From: CAYOMP01 sp964405075
GTDB lineage: Bacteria > Bacillota > Clostridia > Lachnospirales > Lachnospiraceae
Length of the DNA: 21,695 bases
NCBI GenBank assembly: GCA_964405075.1
Contig: CAYOMP010000037.1
Span: forward strand, 1 to 21,695
Direction: 5' to 3'
Made by a program: the position numbers and the translations under genes. Below the pieces are notes generated by a model. That model was not told where the DNA came from, ran no database searches, and was given only the letters and a program-made list of their open reading frames with translations. Shown in pieces: positions 1 to 8,439 of the stretch. Every line of letters begins with the position of its first letter. Within the stretch, counting starts at the first letter, position 1.

Positions 1-2
1 AT

Positions 3-1280
3 TTGAATGTGGATGTACTTTTAAACGCAATAAACAATGCGAAAGTTAGAATTAGTAAAGAAAAAGATATAGATATAGTTGATGTGGAAGATGATAAAAA
101 TGATAAAATTGAAAAGATATTTAAACAAGTAGTCAATAAGAAACTGGATAAATCATTAATTGTAAGAAGTATAAAAGAGATTGATGAAGATATGACAAAG
201 GATTTATTTTTGCTATATTTTGACGTTGGTATAAAAAATAGTGATAATCTTATTCAGAAAGAAGAAGAAAGAATTATAAAGTGCGTAGAAGGTACAGTAA
301 ATGAAATTATTAACAAAGAACATAAGGGATATACCATACCTTATCAGTTGAATAGATTTTTTGGATTAGTTTCCATAAAAGATAAGAAAAATGAAGAAGT
401 ATTAAAACTAAATATATCTGAACTTATTGAGAGAATTATAAAGGTTAATAGAGAATATTTTAATGTAAAACTAAAGGTAGGTTGTAGTAGCTTTGGACAT
501 ACAGCAGAAGAAATGCTTCAAATGTATAAAGAAGCAAGAACGGCTTTTAGGTATGTGAACAATGAAATATGTATTTTATTCTATCAAGATATAGAACAAA
601 ATAGGCGAGAACAAAAATTTGATATTACACTGGTCTCAAAGGAGATAGTGGATGCTTGGGAACAGAGAAATGTAGAGAAAATAAAACGGATTTTTGAAGA
701 GATAATACAGTTGTTTGAGGAAAGCGATGTTAGTGTCGAGCAAGTAAAAGATTGTTGTAATAGGTTAATGTACTTCATAATTACAGAAATTGAAAGTGGT
801 GATGTAATTGTAGAAAGAACTATACAGGGAGAACAAAGCTTTCAATATCTGAATCTGCTTTCGACAAAATCTGAGTTTCTTGATTGGCTTTTGATGCTTT
901 CTGACAGTATAGTTGAAGTTTTTTTAACGGAGAAAAATGATTATTCGGAAAGAATAGTGCAAAAGGCAAAAAAATATATGCTTGAGAATAAAGAGGCAAA
1001 ATTAAGTTTGTCAGAAGTAGCACAGGTATTAGAAGTAAATGCAAGCTATCTTAGTGGTTTGTTTAAAAAATATGGAAAGCTGGGCTTCCTTGATTATGCT
1101 ACAAAAATAAAAATGGATTATGCAAAGGAATTGTTAGAAAAAGATGAATATAAAATTTATGAAGTAGCTAATATGCTAGGATATGATAATGCTTATTATT
1201 TTAGCAAGGTTTTTAAAAAATATACAAGTATGACTCCAAAAGAATATGTTAGTACAAAAAGTATTGAACAAAAAAAGTAA
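3..1280 (+). CDS. Response regulator, YesN/AraC type (3' part, cut by left edge)
   Basis: This is the C-terminal 425 residues of a two-component response regulator with an AraC-type DNA-binding domain. The reading frame is open at the left edge and the TTG at base 3 is not a real start. Its first residues (NVDVLLNAINNAK) look like the last helix of a receiver domain, so roughly 100 residues with the phospho-acceptor Asp lie outside. Residues about 30-310 form a poorly conserved middle region with alternating helix and strand, as in many YesN proteins. Residues about 318-420 are two helix-turn-helix units: the first around LSLSEVAQVLEVNASYLSGLF, the second around YKIYEVANMLGYDNAYYFSKVF, ending in the AraC-typical MTPKEYV. 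It sits directly upstream of a sugar ABC operon and probably activates it, with a YesM-like histidine kinase expected to the left. The family call is firm; the target is inferred from position. Confidence 0.9.
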   Translation: MNVDVLLNAINNAKVRISKEKDIDIVDVEDDKNDKIEKIFKQVVNKKLDKSLIVRSIKEIDEDMTKDLFLLYFDVGIKNSDNLIQKEEERIIKCVEGTVNEIINKEHKGYTIPYQLNRFFGLVSIKDKKNEEVLKLNISELIERIIKVNREYFNVKLKVGCSSFGHTAEEMLQMYKEARTAFRYVNNEICILFYQDIEQNRREQKFDITLVSKEIVDAWEQRNVEKIKRIFEEIIQLFEESDVSVEQVKDCCNRLMYFIITEIESGDVIVERTIQGEQSFQYLNLLSTKSEFLDWLLMLSDSIVEVFLTEKNDYSERIVQKAKKYMLENKEAKLSLSEVAQVLEVNASYLSGLFKKYGKLGFLDYATKIKMDYAKELLEKDEYKIYEVANMLGYDNAYYFSKVFKKYTSMTPKEYVSTKSIEQKK

Positions 1281-1310
1281 TACAAAAATGAAAAAAGTAT
1301 TACTTTTTTT
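1271..1310 (+). terminator. Intrinsic terminator overlapping the regulator stop codon
   Basis: A perfect 13-base inverted repeat, left arm 1271-1283 and right arm 1297-1309, has a 13-base A-rich loop and ends in a run of seven T (1304-1310). The left arm includes the TAA stop of the regulator. The stem is AT-rich, so it may be leaky. It separates the regulator from the ABC operon, which then needs its own promoter in 1311-1407; I could not identify one convincingly there. Confidence 0.65.
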
Positions 1311-1421
1311 GCTTTTATATGAAAAGTTTAAAAATAGTAATACAAAGTGAGAAAAATAACATTTTAATTTTGTCGAGAAGAAAGTAAGATTCAGATATAA
1401 AAAATAACAGGAGGAATTGGT

Positions 1422-2762
1422 ATGAAAAAGAAAAATTTTAAGAAAAAACTTAGTGCATTGGCTATTGCAGCAACTGTTGCTTTAACGGGTTGTGCAAGCA
1501 ATTCAGGGACAAATAGTGCGAAGGCTGATGAGACGGTAAAGACGGAGGATGTGGCACAAAGCCAGAGTCAGGATGAAGAAATAACATTAAATGTGGCTAT
1601 GTGGGATTATACTTCTCTTGAATATCACAGTAAGCTTGTAGAAGCATTTGAAAAAGAATACCCTAATGTAAAGGTAAATGTAATTGAAGCCCCTGCAGAT
1701 GATTATTCTGATAAGGTAGCAGTAATGCTTTCAGGTGATAATGACATTGATGTTGTGTTTATTCGTGATACTGCTTCTTATACTTCAATGATATCAAAGG
1801 GACAACTTAGTGCCATTGATGATTTGATAAGTGAAAAAAATATAGACTTGTCGGTATATGGCGGTATGGTTGAACAGTATGCTGTTGACGGAAAAATATA
1901 TGGATTACCATACAGAAAAGATATTTGGATGCTATTCTATAACAAAGATATATTTGATGCAGCAGGCATAGCATATCCAACAGAAAGAATGACTCTTGAT
2001 GAATACAGAGAACTTGCAAAACAACTTACAAGTGGAGAAGGTAACGACAAAATATATGGTGCACTTAATAATAAGTGGACACAGTCGGTATCCAATCTAG
2101 CTATGCAGACTGGAAAATATGATTTAATGTCAGGTGATTATAGCTTCTTAAAAGACTATTATGATGTAGTATGTGCAATGCAAAATGAAGATAAATCGAC
2201 AATGGACTATTCTACAATCGTTGCAAGTAATATTCATTATAGTGGTCCATTCTATAATGGACAGGTTGCAATGATGCCTATGGGTTCTTGGTTTATTAAT
2301 AACATGATAGAGAATTTGAATAACAATACAACAACAGTAAACTATGATGTAGCACCACTTCCATGTGAAACAATAGATGGAATGGATACAAAGGGTGCTG
2401 GAGCAATTACGCCGGTTTCTATTGGTTCTAATTCTAAAAATAAGGAAATGGCATGGAATTTTGTAGAGTTTGTTACAGGAGAAAAAGGGGCAACAGTATT
2501 GGCAGAATGTGGAATTTTACCAGCCTACAATTCAGAACAAGTGTTGGAAACATTAGTATCAAACGAAGGATTTCCTGAGCATGGAAAAGAAATTTTGCTT
2601 AACACAACAGATGTTACAATCGAGTTTCCATTAGGAGATACATGGACATCAATTAGTAAAGTTATAGGAGAAGAACATGAATTAATAATGCTGAATAGTA
2701 ATTCAGTAGATGATGGACTAAATACTATGACTGAAAGAGTACAAAATGAAGTCTTGAAATAA
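1422..2762 (+). CDS. Sugar ABC transporter solute-binding lipoprotein (family 1)
   Basis: This is the extracellular substrate-binding protein of a carbohydrate ABC importer. Residues 1-23 form a lipoprotein signal peptide: a basic N-terminus, a hydrophobic stretch and the lipobox LTGC, with Cys24 as the lipid anchor. A Ser/Glu/Asp-rich linker runs to about residue 53. The mature domain then starts with NVAMWDYTSLEYHSKLVEAF and the EKEYPNVKV motif typical of family 1 (MalE-like) binding proteins; PMGSWFINNM and GAITPVSIGSNSKNKEMAWNF are further family features. The length (446 residues) is normal. CAGGAGG lies eight bases before the ATG. It is the first gene of the operon with two permeases and a beta-glucuronidase-like enzyme, so the ligand is probably a glucuronic-acid-containing sugar. 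That is inference from the neighbour, since binding residues cannot be read from sequence alone. Confidence 0.93.
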   Translation: MKKKNFKKKLSALAIAATVALTGCASNSGTNSAKADETVKTEDVAQSQSQDEEITLNVAMWDYTSLEYHSKLVEAFEKEYPNVKVNVIEAPADDYSDKVAVMLSGDNDIDVVFIRDTASYTSMISKGQLSAIDDLISEKNIDLSVYGGMVEQYAVDGKIYGLPYRKDIWMLFYNKDIFDAAGIAYPTERMTLDEYRELAKQLTSGEGNDKIYGALNNKWTQSVSNLAMQTGKYDLMSGDYSFLKDYYDVVCAMQNEDKSTMDYSTIVASNIHYSGPFYNGQVAMMPMGSWFINNMIENLNNNTTTVNYDVAPLPCETIDGMDTKGAGAITPVSIGSNSKNKEMAWNFVEFVTGEKGATVLAECGILPAYNSEQVLETLVSNEGFPEHGKEILLNTTDVTIEFPLGDTWTSISKVIGEEHELIMLNSNSVDDGLNTMTERVQNEVLK

Positions 2763-2767
2763 AGCTG

Positions 2768-2804
2768 ATAATGGGCATTTGCATATATTGCAAATGCTCA
2801 TTAT
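2768..2804 (+). promoter_or_regulatory. Intercistronic hairpin between binding protein and permease
   Basis: Left arm 2768-2783 pairs with right arm 2789-2804 over 16 bases with a single G-U pair and a 5-base loop (TATAT). No T-run follows, so it is a poor terminator. Hairpins at this point in sugar ABC operons are known to protect the binding-protein mRNA from 3' decay and lower permease expression; that role here is inferred from position. Confidence 0.6.
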
Positions 2805-2820
2805 AAAATGGAGGTAAAAG

Positions 2821-3723
2821 ATGAAAGTTCATTTAGATGCAAAGAAAAAGCGTATGATAAAAACAAATTTAGTGGGATATGCATTTATACTACCTAATTT
2901 TATAGGATTATTTATTTTTACTTTACTTCCTGTATTATTCGTGTTTGTTTTAAGCTTAATGAAGTGGGATAGTGCAAATCCAATGGAATTTGTAGGATTG
3001 TCAAACTTTGTGAGGATGTTTGATGATTCGACTTTTAAGATATCATTGATGAATACATTTTACTATGCAATTGGAACAGTGCCTATAACTTTGGCAGCGT
3101 CTCTATTATTGGCATTAGTACTTAATTCCAAAATTAAAGGAAGAAATATATTTAGAACAATTTTCTTCTTTCCATATGTTGCGTCACTAATTGCAGTAGT
3201 AGTAGTCTGGAATATGTTGTTTCATCCGGATATGGGACCAATTAACAGTTTGCTAACTGCAATAGGAATACAAAATCCTCCAAGGTGGAGTGCATCAACA
3301 AAGGCTGCAATGCCTACAGTTATCCTATTTTCAGTATGGAGATATATGGGATACTATATGATTATGTATTTAGCAGCATTGCAGGGAATTCCAAAAGAAC
3401 TGTATGAAGCAGGAGATTTAGATGGAACAAATGCATGGCAGAGATTTAAGAATATAACTCTACCAATGCTTACACCAACAACATTTTTTGTATGTATAAT
3501 GCTGACAATTCAATGCTTTAAGGTGTTCGATATTATATATGCAATGACAGGCGGTGGACCAGGAAGATCAACAAACGTATTGGTATACTATATTTATAAT
3601 CAGGCATTTAGTGAATTTAATTTTGGATATGCGAGTGCAATGTCGGTAGTACTGTTTGTAATTGTATTGATAATTACAATTATACAGTTTAGAAGCGAAA
3701 AGAAATGGGTTAGCTATATGTAA
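2821..3723 (+). CDS. Sugar ABC transporter permease, MalF/UgpA type
   Basis: This is an inner-membrane permease subunit of the importer. The 300-residue protein has about six membrane segments, the first near residues 18-43 (FILPNFIGLFIFTLLPVLFV). The cytoplasmic EAA loop that docks the ATPase is clear at residues 196-217, beginning EAGDLDG and ending ITLPML. Further family marks are GLSNFVRMF near the N-terminus and TGGGPGRSTNVLVYYIYNQAF after the EAA loop. It starts after GGAGG and is followed after 32 bases by the second permease, with which it should form the heterodimeric channel. The family's usual length is about 290-310 residues, so it looks intact. Confidence 0.94.
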   Translation: MKVHLDAKKKRMIKTNLVGYAFILPNFIGLFIFTLLPVLFVFVLSLMKWDSANPMEFVGLSNFVRMFDDSTFKISLMNTFYYAIGTVPITLAASLLLALVLNSKIKGRNIFRTIFFFPYVASLIAVVVVWNMLFHPDMGPINSLLTAIGIQNPPRWSASTKAAMPTVILFSVWRYMGYYMIMYLAALQGIPKELYEAGDLDGTNAWQRFKNITLPMLTPTTFFVCIMLTIQCFKVFDIIYAMTGGGPGRSTNVLVYYIYNQAFSEFNFGYASAMSVVLFVIVLIITIIQFRSEKKWVSYM

Positions 3724-3755
3724 AAATATATTAATACAGGAAAGGGACGGTAAGC

Positions 3756-4583
3756 ATGAAAAAGAAGAAAATATTTTCAAAGTGCTTTATATATATTATA
3801 CTAATTATAATGAGTTTAGCGGCAATTGTTCCGTTTGTATGGATGCTATCTGCATCATTAAAATTAAATAAAGATGTGTTCACATATCCTGTTGAATGGA
3901 TACCGAAAACTTTTGTATGGCAGAATTATGTTGATATATGGAAGAAAATACCACTTTTTACATTTTTGAAAAATACTACTAAACTAACGGTTATTGTTAC
4001 GCTATTGCAATTAGTAACAAGTAGCCTTGCTGCGTATGCTTTTGCGAAAATAAAATTTAAAGGAAGAGATATTTTGTTTGTATTTTATGTATCAACAATT
4101 GCTGTTCCATGGCAAGTGTATATGATACCACAGTATTTGATGGTACAAAAGTTTGGGCTTGTTGATACACATATGTCACTTATTATTTTGCAGGCATTTT
4201 CAGCATTTGGTGTATTTCTAATGAGACAGTTTTACATTAATATACCAAATGAATTGTCAGAGTCAGCCAAAATAGATGGATTGAGTGAATTTGGAATTTA
4301 TTCCCAAATAATGCTTCCACTCGTAAAACCAGGACTTGCAACACTAACTATTTTTACATTTGTAACTATCTGGAATGACTTTATGGGTCCACTTATATAT
4401 ATTAATTCTACAGAGAAGAAAACTATTCAATTAGGCTTGAGATTGTTTGTTACACAGTTTTCGGCAGAATATTCTTTAATAATGGCAGCCGCATTAGTTA
4501 CACTTATACCTGTTATTATAGTATTTTTGGCGTTGCAGAAATACTTTGTAGAAGGAATAGCCACAAGCGGTATAAAGGGCTAG
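3756..4583 (+). CDS. Sugar ABC transporter permease, MalG/UgpE type
   Basis: This is the second membrane subunit of the importer, 275 residues with about six membrane segments. The first lies at about residues 10-32 and is followed by the MalG-type motif PFVWMLSASLK. The ATPase-docking loop starts at Glu169 as ESAKIDGLSEFGIYSQIMLP, a normal EAA variant. The protein ends GIATSGIKG, a C-terminus very common in this subunit. No ATPase gene follows, so the complex probably uses a shared MsmK/UgpC-type ATPase encoded elsewhere, as many Firmicutes sugar importers do. The stop codon overlaps the ribosome binding site of the downstream GH2 gene, which points to co-expression of uptake and hydrolysis. 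Confidence 0.94.
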   Translation: MKKKKIFSKCFIYIILIIMSLAAIVPFVWMLSASLKLNKDVFTYPVEWIPKTFVWQNYVDIWKKIPLFTFLKNTTKLTVIVTLLQLVTSSLAAYAFAKIKFKGRDILFVFYVSTIAVPWQVYMIPQYLMVQKFGLVDTHMSLIILQAFSAFGVFLMRQFYINIPNELSESAKIDGLSEFGIYSQIMLPLVKPGLATLTIFTFVTIWNDFMGPLIYINSTEKKTIQLGLRLFVTQFSAEYSLIMAAALVTLIPVIIVFLALQKYFVEGIATSGIKG

Positions 4584-4593
4584 GAGGAATAAA

Positions 4594-6408
4594 ATGAATA
4601 ACAGCACAAAAAATTTTGATGAAGGTTTTGATAACATTCTTACATATGATTATGATAGTGAATATATGAGTGGAAATATGATTACCGCAGATTCGCTATT
4701 TGAAAATGCATCAAGGGAAAGTATTTCGTTAAATGGGGAATGGCATTTTTCACCTGATGTGTTTAAAAGTGTGGTAAGAAGCAGATGGTTTGATGAAACT
4801 AAGCAGAATAGATTCGGAGAAGATATTCCGTATGATTTTAGTTTTGAAGAATGGGAATGTGTAGATGTTCCGGGCGTATGGAACAATGTGAGAACTGAAT
4901 ATGCGCTGTATGAAGGTTCAGGCTTATATTTTAAAAAATTTTCATATGAGAAAAAGGAAAATAAAAGAGTATTTTTAAGAATAGGTGCTGCTAATTACGA
5001 AACAAGAATATGGCTGAATAAGAAGTATTTAGGAAGGCATTTAGGTGGTTTTACTCCATTTGTAGTAGAAATCAGTGATTATATATGTGAGAAAAACAGA
5101 TTGCTGATATGTGTCGATAATACAAGAAAAGGAGAGCAGATTCCGTCAATGCATTATGACTGGTTCAATTATGGAGGAATTCATAGGGGAATTGAATTAA
5201 TTGAAACTGATGATGTATTTGTAAAAAGCTTTAATGTGCAATTAGAAGAAGAAAAAAATAGTATTGCATATTATGTACGTGCAGTTGGCAATGATGCAAA
5301 AAATGTTTCAGAACTTAAAGGAAAATTAAGTATTCCAGAGCTTGGAATAGATGTTTTGTTAAAATATGAGCAAGATGAGAAAAAAAAGACAGAGTACATT
5401 GCAAAAGGAAGTATTGAAGCAGAGGGATTATCTTTATGGAGTATAAATAATCCTAAACTTTATAAAGTAGATATTTTATGCGAAACAGATTGTATATCTG
5501 ATAATATTGGTTTTAGAATAATAGAAACTGATAGGTATTCAATAAAACTAAATGGAGAGGATATTTTTCTGAAAGGAATGTGTGTACATGAGGAGTATCC
5601 AGAAAGTTTAAGAGCGGCTACACAAGATGATATTGAGCAAATGATTATAAGTGCAAAAGAACTTGGATGTAATTTCTTAAGGCTTACGCATTATCCACAT
5701 AATGAAATGGTGAGCAGAATAGCAGATAGGTTGGGAATAATGCTTTTAGAAGAAATTCCTGTTTATTGGGCATTAGAATTTGAAAACGAAAATACATATA
5801 ATGATGCGGCTAATCAATTGGAGGAATTAATAAAAAGGGATATAAATAGGGCGAGTGTAATTATTTGGTCAATAGGAAATGAAAATCCAGATACAGAAGC
5901 AAGATACAGTTTTATGAGAAGATTGGCAAAAAAGACTAAAGAACTTGATGACAGCAGACTTATAGGGGCTTCATGTCTTATTGATGTTGATAATTTCAAA
6001 ATCAATGACAGGTTAATAAGTGAAATAGATGTTATAGGAATTAACGAATATTATGGCTGGTATTTAAAGGATTTTGAAACACTGGAAAAAATACTGGTCA
6101 ATAGCAGTATTGGTAAGCCATTGATTATAACAGAAACAGGTGCTGATGCTGTAAGTGGCAAGTATAGTGAAGAAATGGAAATTTATAGCGAGGAGTATCA
6201 GGCACTAGTATATCAAAAGCAGTTTAATACATTACTTAAATATAAGTATATTAGGGGTATAACACCTTGGATTTTGTATGATTATGCATCTATGCGTAGA
6301 ATGAGTGTTTTGCAGAAAGGATACAACTTGAAGGGCATTATATCTGCTGATAGAAAACATAAGAAAAAGGCATATTATGTGGTAAAAGAAATATATAGTA
6401 AATTGTAG
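4594..6408 (+). CDS. Glycoside hydrolase family 2, beta-glucuronidase-like
   Basis: This is a cytoplasmic GH2 enzyme of 604 residues without a signal peptide, about the size of E. coli UidA. The N-terminal jelly-roll domain spans about residues 40-210 (SLNGEWHF, GGFTPFVVEISDYI, HYDWFNYGGIHR). An Ig-like domain runs to about 315 and a TIM barrel from about 320 (LKGMCVHEEYP) to the end. The acid/base is Glu430 in WSIGNENPD and the nucleophile is Glu514 in IITETGAD. Asn578 and Lys580 in YNLKGI form the N-x-K motif that binds the glucuronate carboxylate in beta-glucuronidases, and INEYYGWY also resembles UidA. The expected reaction is hydrolysis of a beta-D-glucuronide to D-glucuronate and an aglycone or sugar. 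NENPD has an extra Asn compared with the NEPD of UidA. Galacturonide activity is an alternative. It is the last gene of the operon, ten bases after the permease. Confidence 0.87.
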   Translation: MNNSTKNFDEGFDNILTYDYDSEYMSGNMITADSLFENASRESISLNGEWHFSPDVFKSVVRSRWFDETKQNRFGEDIPYDFSFEEWECVDVPGVWNNVRTEYALYEGSGLYFKKFSYEKKENKRVFLRIGAANYETRIWLNKKYLGRHLGGFTPFVVEISDYICEKNRLLICVDNTRKGEQIPSMHYDWFNYGGIHRGIELIETDDVFVKSFNVQLEEEKNSIAYYVRAVGNDAKNVSELKGKLSIPELGIDVLLKYEQDEKKKTEYIAKGSIEAEGLSLWSINNPKLYKVDILCETDCISDNIGFRIIETDRYSIKLNGEDIFLKGMCVHEEYPESLRAATQDDIEQMIISAKELGCNFLRLTHYPHNEMVSRIADRLGIMLLEEIPVYWALEFENENTYNDAANQLEELIKRDINRASVIIWSIGNENPDTEARYSFMRRLAKKTKELDDSRLIGASCLIDVDNFKINDRLISEIDVIGINEYYGWYLKDFETLEKILVNSSIGKPLIITETGADAVSGKYSEEMEIYSEEYQALVYQKQFNTLLKYKYIRGITPWILYDYASMRRMSVLQKGYNLKGIISADRKHKKKAYYVVKEIYSKL

Positions 6409-6428
6409 TATAATAATAAAGTATTAGT

Positions 6429-6481
6429 AATCCCGTTTATGACTGGACATAGTTAATATGTTAAGCCCAAACGGGATTTTT
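6429..6481 (+). terminator. Intrinsic terminator of the ABC/GH2 operon
   Basis: Left arm 6429-6438 (AATCCCGTTT) pairs perfectly with 6469-6478 (AAACGGGATT) and is followed by T up to 6481. The 30-base loop contains a small second stem (ACATA 6448-6452 with TATGT 6457-6461). It lies 20 bases after the GH2 stop codon and closes the operon. Confidence 0.78.
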
Positions 6482-6610
6482 AATGTATGTCTAAAGACAG
6501 TATTGTTATATTGTAGAAGTGTTTTGTTTTGATTACTAAAGAACAAAGAATATTACAAAATAATTATAATAAAAATTAATAGAATATTTATAAAAGATTC
6601 CTTACTTTTG

Positions 6611-6619
6611 TGGTAGAAT
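6611..6619 (+). promoter_or_regulatory. Candidate extended -10 promoter for the alarmone synthetase operon
   Basis: TGGTAGAAT is an extended -10 element (TG, one base, then TAGAAT, five of six to consensus). No good -35 lies 16-18 bases upstream. Transcription would start near 6626, about 44 bases before the chosen ATG. A weaker pair, TTGATT at 6529-6534 and TATTAC at 6551-6556, is an alternative. Confidence 0.4.
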
Positions 6620-6669
6620 AACAGTGTTTTGATGATTTTTTGAACAAAAATAGGGGGTATAAATACTGC

Positions 6670-7428
6670 ATGATAAAGGAAATAGAAAATTCTTTAATGG
6701 AAAAATATAATATAGATGAAGCTAATAAAGATATTTTCTTTATAAATACGCAGGAACTTTTTATGGATCAAAAAGCACAATTTCAGGAATTAATGATGAT
6801 GTATGATTGTGCTATTAAGGAAGTAAGGACAAAGCTGGAGGTATTGAATTCAGAATTATCAGTTAGATATAAAAGAAATCCAATAGAGTTTGTTAGTACC
6901 AGAATAAAGAAACCAATCAGTATTGCAAAAAAACTTCAAAAGAAGGGTTTTCCAATAGATGCGTGTAAAATAGAAGAAAATATTTATGATGTTGCGGGAA
7001 TAAGGGTTATTTGTTCATATGTGGATGATATTTATGAATTAGCATCTATGTTAATAAGACAAGATGATATTACATTGATAGAGCAGAAAGATTATATAGA
7101 TGAGCCTAAAAAGAGCGGGTATAGGAGCTTACATTTAATTATAGAAATACCTGTATTCTTTTCGGATCAAACCAGAATGATGAAGGTAGAAGTACAGATA
7201 AGAACTATAGCAATGGACTTTTGGGCGAGTTTGGAACATCAATTACGATATAAGAAAAATATAGAGAATGCGTACGATATTATAGAAGAGCTTAGAGAGT
7301 GTTCGGACGTTATTGCAGAGACAGATATGAAAATGCTTGGAATACGTAATAAAATCCAAGAAAGATACGAAGGCGAAAACGAATCAGAACCTAAGTATGA
7401 AAAAGTAAAACCTATGCATTTTCTATAA
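6670..7428 (+). CDS. Small alarmone synthetase ((p)ppGpp synthetase)
   Basis: This is a GTP pyrophosphokinase-family protein that transfers pyrophosphate from ATP to GDP or GTP to make (p)ppGpp in the cytoplasm. It has only the synthetase domain and no HD hydrolase domain, as in RelQ/RelP-type small alarmone synthetases. Visible motifs, numbered from the ATG at 6670, are VAGIRVICSYVDD (Gly110), the substrate-binding GYRSLH (Tyr151) and EVQIRTIAMDFWASLEHQL (Glu174). A charged C-terminal tail follows. I chose the ATG at 6670 because AGGGGGT (6651-6657) precedes it by 12 bases; an in-frame TTG at 6640 lies upstream of that site and is unlikely. The product is 252 residues. The next gene begins 14 bases later, so it leads an operon with an EamA transporter and thymidine kinase. 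Confidence 0.88.
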   Translation: MIKEIENSLMEKYNIDEANKDIFFINTQELFMDQKAQFQELMMMYDCAIKEVRTKLEVLNSELSVRYKRNPIEFVSTRIKKPISIAKKLQKKGFPIDACKIEENIYDVAGIRVICSYVDDIYELASMLIRQDDITLIEQKDYIDEPKKSGYRSLHLIIEIPVFFSDQTRMMKVEVQIRTIAMDFWASLEHQLRYKKNIENAYDIIEELRECSDVIAETDMKMLGIRNKIQERYEGENESEPKYEKVKPMHFL

Positions 7429-7442
7429 GAGGATTAATTTAA

Positions 7443-8429
7443 ATGAGTAATAATAAAGTAGTAGGATCAATTCTTTTAGCATTAACTGCATTTATCTGGG
7501 GATTAGCATTTGTGGCACAGAGCGTTGGAATGGAATATGTTCAACCATTCACTTTTAATTGTGTTAGATTTGCAGTGGGTGGAGTAGTTCTGATTCCATG
7601 CATAGCTTTTTTGAATTGGTTTAATGGAAAAAGTGAAAATAATATAAGCGAAAATGAGAAAATCATAAGTGGCTTTAATAACACAAAAATTAGTGAAAAT
7701 GTAAATGTTATAGAAAAATCTGGTGATACCCCAAAAGTGTATAATACACAGAAAAAGGAGTTACTGAAAGCAGGGATTCTATGTGGTATATTTCTCTTCA
7801 CAGCCAGTAGTTTTCAGCAAATAGGAATAATGTATACATCTGTTGGAAAGGCTGGCTTTATTACAGCGCTATACATTATTATTGTTCCTGTCTTGGGGAT
7901 TTTTTTAGGAAAAAAGGTTGGAAAAGGGATAGGGTTTAGTGTTATTTTAGCAATAGTAGGAATGTATTGTCTTTGTATAACAGATGGTTTTGTTTTGGAG
8001 ATTGGAGATATTTTGGAACTATTGTGTGCATTTTTCTTCTCGCTTCATATAATGACTATTGATAAATTTGCCAGTAAGGTAGATTGTGTGAAAATGTCTT
8101 GTATACAATTTTTTGTTTGTGCCTTTCTTTCTATGATATTTATGATTATAATGGAAGAACCAAGATTAGAATTAATACTGGCTGCCTGGATGCCGATTTT
8201 GTATGCAGGAGTAATGTCTTGTGGTATTGCATATACATTGCAAGTTGTAGGGCAAAAAAGTGTTCATCCTGTGGTTGCTTCTTTGATTATGAGCTTAGAA
8301 TCTGTTTTTGCTGTATTAGCTGCTTGGGTGATTTTAGGACAGACTATGAGTGTCAGAGAGAGTATAGGATGTATTTTAGTGTTTTGTGGAATAATAATTG
8401 TACAGTTACCACAGAAGAAAAGTGTATAG
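7443..8429 (+). CDS. EamA/DMT family transporter with a long polar loop
   Basis: This is an inner-membrane drug/metabolite-superfamily permease with two EamA halves and about ten membrane segments. The first half opens with LLALTAFIWGLAFVAQSVGM; the second ends SLESVFAVLAAWVILGQTMSVRESIGCILVF, the typical EamA closing motif. The substrate cannot be told from sequence; relatives export amino acids, nucleosides or other metabolites. Residues about 61-106, between membrane segments 2 and 3, form a polar stretch rich in Asn, Ser, Glu and Lys with the motif ISEN twice (starting at residues 68 and 83). I judge this longer than the loop usually found there. The ATG follows AAGAGGA, which overlaps the upstream stop. 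The stop codon overlaps the ribosome binding site of the thymidine kinase gene. Confidence 0.9.
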   Translation: MSNNKVVGSILLALTAFIWGLAFVAQSVGMEYVQPFTFNCVRFAVGGVVLIPCIAFLNWFNGKSENNISENEKIISGFNNTKISENVNVIEKSGDTPKVYNTQKKELLKAGILCGIFLFTASSFQQIGIMYTSVGKAGFITALYIIIVPVLGIFLGKKVGKGIGFSVILAIVGMYCLCITDGFVLEIGDILELLCAFFFSLHIMTIDKFASKVDCVKMSCIQFFVCAFLSMIFMIIMEEPRLELILAAWMPILYAGVMSCGIAYTLQVVGQKSVHPVVASLIMSLESVFAVLAAWVILGQTMSVRESIGCILVFCGIIIVQLPQKKSV

Positions 8430-8439
8430 GAGTAGTGAA

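Noticed and set aside
1366..1401. TTGTCG and TATAAA as promoter of the ABC operon
   Set aside because: The spacing is 20 bases and the start point would fall on the ribosome binding site at 1408.
6640..6669. Upstream TTG start for the alarmone synthetase
   Set aside because: The purine-rich AGGGGGT site lies downstream of this TTG, so the ATG at 6670 is the better start.
8398..8439. Upstream extension of thymidine kinase
   Set aside because: It overlaps the EamA gene and adds residues absent from the family; the ATG at 8440 has AGGAG at the right distance.
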